A stretch of 64,000 nucleotides of DNA from JAWLCA01 sp041687395. GTDB taxonomy: Bacteria; Pseudomonadota; Alphaproteobacteria; Rhodobacterales; Rhodobacteraceae. The DNA is taken from NCBI GenBank assembly GCA_041687395.1, contig JAWLCA010000019.1:1-64000 (forward strand), in the 5' to 3' direction. Made by a program: the position numbers and the translations under genes. Below the pieces are notes generated by a model. The model worked only from the letters and a program-made list of their open reading frames with translations. It had not been told where the DNA came from and did not search any database. Shown here piece by piece: positions 34,442 through 42,133 of this stretch (within the stretch, counting starts at the first letter, position 1; each line of letters starts with the position of its first letter).

Positions 34442-34551
34442 AAAGTCATTGAGAACAGCATGTTGTGGAATTCGGCTGCTGCGCCGGAACATTTCTTCTT
34501 TGGGGCGCCGCGACAATGCCGCGACGCCCCCGAAGTTATCTCCTCCGGCTC

Positions 34552-34989
34552 TCAGCCCGCGGACTGCGATCGGGGGTCTGCCGCATCGCGGCGCTGCACC
34601 GCGTCGAGGAAAGCCCCGAGCAGGTCCTGCATCAGCTGATAGAGTTCGCGCGCGAGTCCAGGATCGCACTGCGACACGGCCTGCACGAGGTCTGCGGCCG
34701 CGGCGACGGCGGCATCGTAGCCGGGTGAGCTGCGGATTTCCGCGCTGCGATCATGTGCCGGACCGGTCACGATGGTGATCCCCTCAGCGATGATCAGACT
34801 CGTGATCGTGGCGATGATCGGCCTGGCGCTCTCCCGTCCGAGCGCCGAGGTGGGGTCATGGGCGAGCTCGTCGAAATAGGCCGCGAGATCGCGCGACCAT
34901 TTTGGGCCGGCCGCCTGGTCGGTTTGGCCGGCGATCCGCAGGAGCGGTTCGCGGTGGCGAAGCAAAGCGTCGATATCGGTGGATAGCAT
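34552..34989 (-). CDS. Element accessory protein, unknown (145 aa)
   Basis: Starts MLSTDIDALLRHREPLLRIA after a GGAAT-type site. It is almost wholly helical and acidic, with no Cys in motif positions and no membrane span. The long helical run (SSPGYDAAVAAAADLVQAVS) could be coiled-coil. It lies between the DUF3987 gene and the MazF-like gene on the same strand, with gaps of 346 nt and 37 nt. Function unknown. Confidence 0.6.
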   Translation of the reverse strand: MLSTDIDALLRHREPLLRIAGQTDQAAGPKWSRDLAAYFDELAHDPTSALGRESARPIIATITSLIIAEGITIVTGPAHDRSAEIRSSPGYDAAVAAAADLVQAVSQCDPGLARELYQLMQDLLGAFLDAVQRRDAADPRSQSAG

Positions 34990-35026
34990 GGAGGATTCCT
35001 TGTCTGGGGTGGGGTGGAAGAGCGGC

Positions 35027-35530
35027 TCAGCGGATCGCGCCGCCGAGAAACACGGGGCGATTCCGTCTGCGTCGGCGATTGCCGTCTGGTAGGGTTGCAT
35101 GGGGGCAGGCAAGCGCACGCAGGCGCGCCAGTGCACGGCGGGATCGTTGCGAGAGATGGCCGCAGATGGCTCCGCCGTTTGGCGCAGGGCGCAGCCGGTC
35201 GCTGTCTCGGGGCAGGCGCACGGTGCGCCAGCCGAGGAATCGCGTCGGGCGCCAGAGGCCCGCTCCGGCGAGGTCCTCGATGCGAACGATGTGCAGCTCG
35301 CGGGACCTGCGGACATGACCGTCGCGGGTCGTGCCATATGCAAGCACGACCTCGTCGTCACTGACTTCGAGCACGAGGCAGGGCCGCGATTTCTCCAGGG
35401 CGCGGCGGCACTCTGCGCTGGGGAATCGACACATCACGATATCGCCGGGGCGGAACGTGTGCGGGGGACTCTCGGAGGCTTGCGTTGTCGTGTCGGGGCA
35501 TGAGCCCCTGGTGGTGAGTGGGTCGATCAT
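35027..35530 (-). CDS. MazF/PemK-like (SH3-barrel) protein of mobile element
   Basis: This is a 167-aa protein. Residues 25-95 or so read FRPGDIVMCRFPSAECRRAL, SRPCLVLEVSDDEVVLAYGT and TRDGHV, which follow the MazF/PemK pattern (PGD-I-v-x-v-x-F, then RP-x-LV-L, then an Arg/Asp pair). The second half is Arg-rich and unlike toxins. No obvious antitoxin of the MazE type is adjacent, although the partner at 34552 is acidic and could serve. It may instead be a PemK-like regulator kept by the element. The ATG at 35530 is used. An upstream frame is not needed. Confidence 0.55.
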   Translation of the reverse strand: MIDPLTTRGSCPDTTTQASESPPHTFRPGDIVMCRFPSAECRRALEKSRPCLVLEVSDDEVVLAYGTTRDGHVRRSRELHIVRIEDLAGAGLWRPTRFLGWRTVRLPRDSDRLRPAPNGGAICGHLSQRSRRALARLRALACPHATLPDGNRRRRRNRPVFLGGAIR

Positions 35531-35698
35531 GTGATCTCCTGTGTGATGGGATGGCGGCGGCACGAGACCCGCGCACGGGCGCCACGGCGCTGCCCGGGCG
35601 GGGGACTCGCCAAGCCGCGATCTGTGGCTGTTGATTGTCATGGTAGGACAGGGTCCCGGGAGCGGGCGAAGTCAGGCGCGCGCCCGGGACTGCTGCGG

Positions 35699-36235
35699 TC
35701 AGACTGCCCGCGAGGCCGCCAATCGCGTGGATACATGGACCGCAGCGGCGCCAGCGCCCTTGGTCTCTCGCGGCGCCGGAGCCGCGCGCAGATACGGGGC
35801 AGGGCGCATTGCTGGGCGGAGGGGGATCGGCGGCGTTGCCGGATGGCTGAGTCCGTCCCGTGAGGCGGAAGCGCGCAGATCGCTCAGGAGATCGGAGTGC
35901 CGACAGCAGGCATGGACCGCTTCGCCATCAATGTCGTCGAACAATCCGGGGGCGGGGATCGCATCGTCGTCGACGTCGAGGTGCTCGAGCATCAGAAGCG
36001 CGCGCACGCGTTCAACGCGGCGGTCGATGCCCCGGGTCCAGTCGGTGGCGCGGCGCGCCTCGTCGATGAGGAGATATCCAGCAGTTGTGCCAACGTCGTC
36101 GGCGACGAATTCGAGGCACGCGAGGAGAGAGCGGCCCTGCGCGTGCAGATAGGCCCGGAGGCGTTGGATCGGGCGAGCGGTCTCGGCACTGGCTCTGGCT
36201 GCGGCCGTCAGCGGAAGTGGTATCTGGATCGTCAT
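35699..36235 (-). CDS. Element accessory protein, unknown (178 aa)
   Basis: Starts MTIQIPLPLTAAARASAETA after GAGG. Residues 20-100 are helical and include AGYLLIDEARRATDWTRGID. A conserved-looking ALLMLEHLDVDDDAIPAPGL follows, and the C-terminal third is Ala/Pro/Arg-rich and probably disordered. It is first in the four-gene minus-strand module ending in the DUF3987 gene. No family recognised. Confidence 0.55.
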   Translation of the reverse strand: MTIQIPLPLTAAARASAETARPIQRLRAYLHAQGRSLLACLEFVADDVGTTAGYLLIDEARRATDWTRGIDRRVERVRALLMLEHLDVDDDAIPAPGLFDDIDGEAVHACCRHSDLLSDLRASASRDGLSHPATPPIPLRPAMRPAPYLRAAPAPRETKGAGAAAVHVSTRLAASRAV

Positions 36236-36595
36236 GTGATGCCTCGTCATTGTTGCAGGATGACGCGTCTTCATGACCAGGTCCGACGAACGGGATCCTC
36301 GCTCACGGCGGCGCGTCACAGGCGCGTGCTGCCGTGAGCGAGGAACCGGCTCGAGGAGGTTCTTTAGGTCCGCCTTCCGCGTTGTATACAAGCATCGATC
36401 GACCGAGCGGCAGGCGGCGCGCAGGATCGCTGATGGCGGACATCATGGCGCTTGACCTGCCCCCTTATTGGAGTGCGCCCCTCGGGGTGGACAGGTCCGA
36501 AGAGCAGAATTGGCCCGCTGAGAGCAGCGCTGGCCCGGCGCTGCGTAGTCCAAATATAACGCAGCGGCGGGGGGCCAGCGTGGGTGCCGTTTGCG
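36236..36595. other. Gene-free 360 nt at edge of DUF3987 module
   Basis: No convincing gene. It should hold the promoter of the four-gene minus-strand module. The right end runs into an IS21 remnant, so the sequence near 36480-36595 may be insertion-sequence end DNA. Confidence 0.4.
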
Positions 36596-36826
36596 CTATG
36601 GTCGCTTCTTGAAGCGCCAGCTTTCGTTGCCGGATTCGACGATCTCGCAATGGTGCGCGAGCCGGTCGAGGAACGCGGAGGTCATCTTGGCGTCGCCGAA
36701 GACAGTAGGCGGCCAAGGCCACTCACCGAACGCCAGAATGGTCGTGACGATGATCGAGGTGCGTTCGTAGTGCTTGCTGTTGAGGTGGAATAGGATCTGA
36801 CCGCCGGTCTGGGCGAACGGAAGACG
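36596..36826 (-). mobile_element. IS21-family IstB remnant (C-terminus)
   Basis: The minus-strand frame reads FAQTGGQILFHLNSKHYERT, IIVTTILAFGEW, VFGDAKMTSAFLDRLAHHCE and ends SWRFKKRP, which is the C-terminal quarter of IstB, the helper ATPase of IS21 elements. The Walker motifs and the IstA gene are missing. A three-residue insertion interrupts GEW-VFGDAK. The break at about 36826 falls just before the helicase gene. Confidence 0.85.
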
Positions 36827-37055
36827 GATGGTAGCGGGGGCGGGCCACCGGCATCGAGACCGAGCCTGCAGGGCTGCCGCGAACACTGCCCCTACCGTCC
36901 GTCGAAGGCGACGACGGCCCGATCACAGTTGCAGTTCGCATTGGTCGCGCACAAGCTGGCCAGACGCGAGGACGAGGCCCAGTTCATTGATTCGGCTACA
37001 ACAACGCCAACTGTACAGATTTCTGGCTGACCCCCTCGGCAGGACCACCCGCGCC

Positions 37056-39935
37056 ATGGAGCTGGACGGGGATTACATCCGGGCGACACGCCGCGGCCTG
37101 GTCGCCTCCATGTCGTTGCAGTCGTTGTCGACGGCGCCGTCCCTCAGAAGGGGGATGCTCGGGACCGTACTGACCATCAGTTCAGGCGAGTTTGACGATG
37201 TCACGCTGAAAGGCGCGGGCCACCAAGATGCCCATGAGTTTTCGGAACGGGTCAAGGAAGCGTGGACTCGCTTCAATCTCGCGGCCCTCGAGAAGGAAGG
37301 GGAGCGACTGGAGAGAATCCTCGCTGACGTGATGTCTCTGGCGGCGCCGTCCCGATACCCCGCCGCGTGTCAAATCGCGCCTCTGCTCGAACAGGCCCGT
37401 GCTCTCGATGCTGAGCTCCTATCGAAGCTGAATGCCGAGGCCATCGGACGTGAGACCGTTGCACGCATTGCACCCGTCCGAAAGTTCGCTGGCGACCCGC
37501 GATCGGCCCGGGCTGATGGCACCGCCGCCTTCGTCACAGCCGAACTGGAACGCTGGAAGGACTTCTTCGACACGATCGAGAGCAAGCCGCTGACGCCGGA
37601 ACAGCGCCTTTCGGTGGTCGTGGATGAGGACGCGACGCTCGTTCTTGCCGGGGCAGGATCCGGCAAGACCAGCGTCATCACTGCCAAGGCCGCCTATCTG
37701 GTCAAGGCGGGCATCCGTCAGCCGGAAGAAATCCTGCTTCTGGCCTTTGCGAAGAACGCGGCGGAAGAAATGTCGGAACGGGTCGAGGCCCGATCCGGCG
37801 TGCCGATCGTTGCCCGGACCTTCCACGCGATTGCCTATGACATCATCGGGATCGTCGAAGGGTCGAAGCCCGCCCTGGCGGACCACGCCAATGACGACAT
37901 GGCCTTCACCAACCTGATCAAGCAGATCCTGAAGGACCTGGTCCACCGGCTGTCGGACGTATCGAATGCGATCATCCGGTGGTTCGCGCACTTCCTGGTC
38001 GAGCCGAAGACTGAATGGGATTTCAAGACCAAGCACGACTTCTACACCCACATGGAAACCCAGGACCTGCGCACGCTGCAGGGCGAGAAGGTCAAGAGCT
38101 ATGAAGAGTGGCAGATTGCCAACTGGCTCTATGAGAACGGTATCGAGTACGAGTACGAACCTGTCTACGAGCACAAGGTCTCTGAGATTGGCCGGCGGGA
38201 CTATCAGCCGGATCTCCGCCTGACCGAAACCGGGATTTATATCGAGCATTTTGGGGTACGGCGCCAGAAGGAGTGGGACGGCAGCGAACGGCTGGTCACG
38301 GCGTCCTTCGTCGATCGTGACGAATATCTGGCTGGAATGGAGTGGAAGCGGCAGGTCCATGCCAACCATGAAACCACCCTGATCGAAACCTACAGCTATG
38401 AGCGGCAGGAAGGGCGTCTGCTGCCCGGGCTTGCCGAAAAGCTGGAGCCGCATGTCACCCTGAAACCCCGTCCAGCCGACACGATCTATGACCGGATCGT
38501 CGAATTGAAACAGGTCGACGATTTCTCGAAGCTGCTCGGAACCTTCCTGCGCAAGTTCAAGAGCGGCGGTTACAGCCTGAAGGATTGCGAGACCAAGTCC
38601 GACCGGATGAAGCTGGGCAATCGCGCCCGGGCGTTCCTCGACGTCTTCGCGCCGGTCTTCGACGAATACCAGAAGCGCTTGGAAGGCCGGATCGACTTCG
38701 AGGACATGATCCTGCGCGCAGCGCACTACGCCGAGACCGACCGCTATGTCAGCCCGTTCCGCCACATCCTGGTGGACGAGTTCCAGGACATCTCGCAAAG
38801 CCGCGCCCGGTTGGTGAAGGCGCTGAAGGCCCAACATCCGGATGTGCGCCTCTTCGCCGTTGGCGACGACTGGCAGTCGATCTTCCGCTTCGCCGGGTCC
38901 GACATCCATCTGATGCGTCATTTCGGTCGGGAATTTGGCGGCAGCTTCGATGGCGAGGCTGGTGTGCACCGGACCGTTGATCTCGGCCGCACCTTCCGAT
39001 CGGTCGACCAGATCGCCTTTGCGGCCAGAACCTTCGTCCTGCGGAACCCGGCCCAGATTCAGAAGCAGATCGTCCCGGCCGGGACCGCGACCGAACCCGC
39101 CATCAGCCTCATGACGGTGTCCAAGGGCGAGGATGAGGCGAAACTGTCCGAGGTTCTTACCGCCATGTCAGCCGCTGCGGCACCAGAGGCTAAGCCTGCG
39201 ACGGTGCTGCTTCTCGGCCGCTACCGCTTCGTCGAGCCAGACCTGCGGGATCTGAGGCGGCGCTTTCCGCAGCTGAAGATCAGCTTCAAGACCATCCACG
39301 CCTCGAAAGGTCTGGAGGCTGACCACGTCATTCTGCTGAACGCCGACAGCGGGCGCATGGGGTTCCCGTCAGAGATCGTCGACGACCCCCTGCTGTCTCT
39401 GGTGTCGCCGGAGGAGGAGGCGTTCCTGAACGCGGAGGAACGGCGCGTCATGTATGTCGCAATGACCCGAGCCCGACACACACTGACGATCCTTGCATCG
39501 AACGCCCGGCCATCGTCCTTTGTTACCGAGCTGAAGAAGGATCCCGCCTACGGCATCGTCGCTCCCCCAGGTGTCGATCTGGAGCATCATGGCTGCGGCG
39601 AATGCGGTGGGCGGTTGTTGAGCGTCACCGGGAAGGATGGCCGCATCTGGTATCGCTGCGAGCACGTCCAGCATTGTGGCAACCTGCTGCCCGCCTGCCA
39701 ATCCTGCGGAACCGGCTTGCCACGCCGCGCGGGTGGAACAGGCGAGGCTCGATGTGGCTGCGATGCCAGCTATCCGAGCTGCCCCGGATGCGAAGATGGC
39801 TGGTTGGTCGAACGCAGTGGCGGTTACGGAAAGTTCCTCGGCTGCGTCCGCTATCCGACCTGTGTCGGGAAAGCGAAGATATCAATCGGTGAACGTCCCT
39901 CTGTCACGAAGCCGCGACGGCGAAACAGGGCGTGA
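37056..39935 (+). CDS. UvrD/Rep-type helicase, HelD (helicase IV)-like, with nuclease-like insertion
   Basis: This SF1A helicase has about 959 aa. Walker A is GAGSGKT (199-205), with LLLAFAKNAAEEM after it. Walker B is LVDEFQDISQ (D574-E575), then FAVGDDWQSIFRFAGS, DLGRTFRS, TIHASKGLEADHVILLNAD and VMYVAMTRARH. The N-terminal HelD-type domain starts with GDYIRATRRG. Between motifs Ia and II, residues 348-400 or so read like a PD-(D/E)XK nuclease fold (WLYENGIEYEYEPVYEH, PDLRLTETGIYIEHFG, with D386 and E397). The C-terminus holds several CxxC pairs and a topoisomerase-type zinc finger (GGYGKFLGCVRYPTC). ATG 37056 is the best start. The similarity seems to begin a little earlier, and a TTG at 36987 is possible. 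An IS21 remnant sits right upstream. Confidence 0.88.
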   Translation: MELDGDYIRATRRGLVASMSLQSLSTAPSLRRGMLGTVLTISSGEFDDVTLKGAGHQDAHEFSERVKEAWTRFNLAALEKEGERLERILADVMSLAAPSRYPAACQIAPLLEQARALDAELLSKLNAEAIGRETVARIAPVRKFAGDPRSARADGTAAFVTAELERWKDFFDTIESKPLTPEQRLSVVVDEDATLVLAGAGSGKTSVITAKAAYLVKAGIRQPEEILLLAFAKNAAEEMSERVEARSGVPIVARTFHAIAYDIIGIVEGSKPALADHANDDMAFTNLIKQILKDLVHRLSDVSNAIIRWFAHFLVEPKTEWDFKTKHDFYTHMETQDLRTLQGEKVKSYEEWQIANWLYENGIEYEYEPVYEHKVSEIGRRDYQPDLRLTETGIYIEHFGVRRQKEWDGSERLVTASFVDRDEYLAGMEWKRQVHANHETTLIETYSYERQEGRLLPGLAEKLEPHVTLKPRPADTIYDRIVELKQVDDFSKLLGTFLRKFKSGGYSLKDCETKSDRMKLGNRARAFLDVFAPVFDEYQKRLEGRIDFEDMILRAAHYAETDRYVSPFRHILVDEFQDISQSRARLVKALKAQHPDVRLFAVGDDWQSIFRFAGSDIHLMRHFGREFGGSFDGEAGVHRTVDLGRTFRSVDQIAFAARTFVLRNPAQIQKQIVPAGTATEPAISLMTVSKGEDEAKLSEVLTAMSAAAAPEAKPATVLLLGRYRFVEPDLRDLRRRFPQLKISFKTIHASKGLEADHVILLNADSGRMGFPSEIVDDPLLSLVSPEEEAFLNAEERRVMYVAMTRARHTLTILASNARPSSFVTELKKDPAYGIVAPPGVDLEHHGCGECGGRLLSVTGKDGRIWYRCEHVQHCGNLLPACQSCGTGLPRRAGGTGEARCGCDASYPSCPGCEDGWLVERSGGYGKFLGCVRYPTCVGKAKISIGERPSVTKPRRRNRA

Positions 39936-40410
39936 CATGAGGTGCACATTTCTGCCGATCGCCAGGCGGGACAGACCCAGCCGCGCCTGCCATTATTACG
40001 GATTTTAACTGCACGCCCGCGTCTGATTGTTCAGAATGCCTTTACCGCCGTCAGTCTCGAGGAGGCGCGGCGGCAGCAGAAAGTCGGATTTCGCACGGAT
40101 CTTATGCGAGTACCGATCGTTCACTTTCAGGCTTCGCGATTTTCCCTGAATATCGACGCCTGAACGCGGACATGAATATGCGCTGACAGATGTCAGTTGC
40201 CTGCGAAGACAGTGCACCCGTGGCGACCTAATCAGTTTCGAGCCTCTCCGAGGGCCTGCGCACTTTCACCATCCCCCGGGACACTATCGGCTTCGCGGCC
40301 TGCAGGGGCGTGCAACGCCTTAACGTCGGATCAAGGTCCGGGGGTGAAAACGCGGGCAAACGATGCGCGGTACAACAAGCGCTGTTGCCCGAACTCGAGG
40401 AACTTCGACA
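39936..40410. other. Gene-free 475 nt after helicase
   Basis: No recognisable gene. A short inverted repeat, CTGACA-GA-TGTCAG, lies at 40183-40196. Otherwise only spurious frames are seen. The promoter of the 94-aa gene should lie near the right end. Confidence 0.4.
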
Positions 40411-40695
40411 ATGCAAAATGATGATACACAGACCGACCCGCTTCACGCCGAGCTGTCGGAACGGTTCGGTCCGCTGACCCGATTCGCCGATAATTCCCAC
40501 AAGCGCGCCGTGGGAGGTGATCTGACCCGCCGCGACCTCGAGATCCTGAACTGGCTTGGGGAAATCTGCTACTCGATCGCCGGCACCTTCGAGCGGGCCG
40601 CCGAGCCCGAGATCGAGGGCGCGCTGCAGCGGTTCTCCAAAGCCGCTGACGATCTTGCGCTCGCCACCTTGCAACTTCTCGACCCACAAGACTGA
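40411..40695 (+). CDS. Small hypothetical protein (94 aa)
   Basis: Starts MQNDDTQTDPLHAELSERFG with GAGGAAC upstream. It is acidic and helical (DLTRRDLEILNWLGEICYSI, then FSKAADDLALATLQLLDP). The even spacing of hydrophobic residues suggests a helical bundle. No family recognised. It lies in the island, convergent with the gene at 40835. Confidence 0.6.
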   Translation: MQNDDTQTDPLHAELSERFGPLTRFADNSHKRAVGGDLTRRDLEILNWLGEICYSIAGTFERAAEPEIEGALQRFSKAADDLALATLQLLDPQD

Positions 40696-40834
40696 GAAAT
40701 CAGGGAGGGTCGAAGCCCGCGAAGCCGCTCCGTAAGCGATCGCTGGAAAGCACGGTCTGCTTATCTTGACGTCTTGAAGTTCCGGGGGAGCCGCTCGTCG
40801 AGGCGGCTTTGCGGGTGGCCGTTGGCAATCGCAG

Positions 40835-41155
40835 TCATCGAAGACATTGCTGCGCCTCCCGGACCTCTGCGACGGACTGAATGTCCATTCCGGTAGCGCT
40901 CCAGCCGCAGAGGCACTTGCCGGCCTCGTCGATAGCCCAGATTGGGTAGCTGGTGTCCAAGTCTGCCGGGATATCCGCCGTCGGCAGGACTGCGGGATCG
41001 ACGAGATCTTCGCTCTTCGTGCCGTCGCCACGCTCGCACAGGACTGCGTCGAGTTCCTGCAGCAGTTCACCGAGGCGCCGGACGCTACGGTGGTCCCATG
41101 CATCGATCTCGGCCGCGATGATCTGTGGATCGCGTATGGTGTTGTTGTTCATCAT
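40835..41155 (-). CDS. Small hypothetical protein (106 aa)
   Basis: Starts MMNNNTIRDPQIIAAEIDAW. It is acidic, with a helical N-terminal half and a C-terminal segment (SYPIWAIDEAGKCLCGWSAT) that looks like a short beta-rich fold. Three Cys occur, two in CLC. The gene carries a start after a weak GAAGA site. No family is recognised. It sits in the island near an IS66 remnant. Confidence 0.6.
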   Translation of the reverse strand: MMNNNTIRDPQIIAAEIDAWDHRSVRRLGELLQELDAVLCERGDGTKSEDLVDPAVLPTADIPADLDTSYPIWAIDEAGKCLCGWSATGMDIQSVAEVREAQQCLR

Positions 41156-41359
41156 GTCTTCGCTCCTGGATGCCGAGGTAGTTATTCACTGGCTCCCAGA
41201 CCAGTTAGGCAAATCGCCTTGCCATCTCCAAACGACGCGCGAAGAAAAATCGCCCAAGGCCGTAAAATCGCGCAGCCCGCGGACTTCCGTAAGACCGCAT
41301 GTCTTTTTTCACCGACCCGCCCGTGACAGATCATCTCGTATCCTGATCGCTGGGCGGCA

Positions 41360-41860
41360 GGTGGGCTTCGTCGCCACCATGATCCGCACCCGGTTCGACG
41401 GGAAGATCACGAGCAGGCCCGCAGTGCCATGACCAGTTTCGCGACCCGGGCTGCGGGCGTGGAGGCATCCAGCCGCACGTCACAGGGCCGATGATCAGAT
41501 CAATCGGCAGCATCATGACCGGCGTGTCCACCGCCTGCGCCGCCGCCACCGGCGCGGCGAACTCGGCTCCCGCAACCTCCGGCACAACCAGCTTGCCCTC
41601 CCGCGCCAGCGTCCGCCAGGAGGACAGATGGTTGGCCTTCACTCCATGCCGATGCGCCACCTCGTTCACCGTGACGCCCGTCACCAGCGTCTCGGCCACG
41701 ATCCGGCCCTTCGCTTCATCCGACCAACGACGCTTGGCTGCCGGAGCCGCCATACTGCGCTCCTGATGGACTCCCACTGACGCCTCCCGTGCAAATCTCC
41801 ACACGGGCCGCATCGCAGCTTACGGATTCAGCAGGAAGGTGGGGGCGGGACGGCGCTTAC
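41360..41860 (-). mobile_element. IS66-family remnant: frameshifted tnpA, truncated tnpB
   Basis: Minus-strand tnpA reads KRRWSDEAKGRIVAETLVTG and NEVAHRHGVKANHLSSWRTL, then LPIDLIIGPVT, after which a missing C shifts the frame. In the correct frame it continues LRLDASTPAARVAKLVMALR. The next gene, tnpB, begins VIFPSNRVRIMVATKP and stops being recognisable after 16 codons. On the minus strand the outer end begins GTAAGCGCCGTCCC at about 41860, an IS66-type terminal repeat. The element is dead. Confidence 0.8.
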
Positions 41861-42133
41861 GCCGTTCCGGCTCGTCGTTCTGTCCAATGCCCGCTCGATG
41901 ACAGCGGCGCCCGATAATGGCGCCGTGCGTGACCGGATCATGCATTTACTTGATGCAGTCTGGCCGCGCCAAGGCGACCGCCTCATCGCCGAGGTCGGGC
42001 CAGACCGGCCATCGGCCTCATCCTGACAGCCGATTTCTGTTTCCGCTCTGCGGAACCCAGTTCCTTGGCGGGACGCATCTCTGCGCCCCGTAACTCAACA
42101 CAAGGATGCGACCATGATGAACGAACCGACACC

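Noticed and set aside
40183..40196. CTGACA-GA-TGTCAG as a lux-type quorum-sensing box
   Set aside because: The arms are only 6 bp and the site lies over 200 nt from the next gene. No luxR or luxI homologue is in the window.
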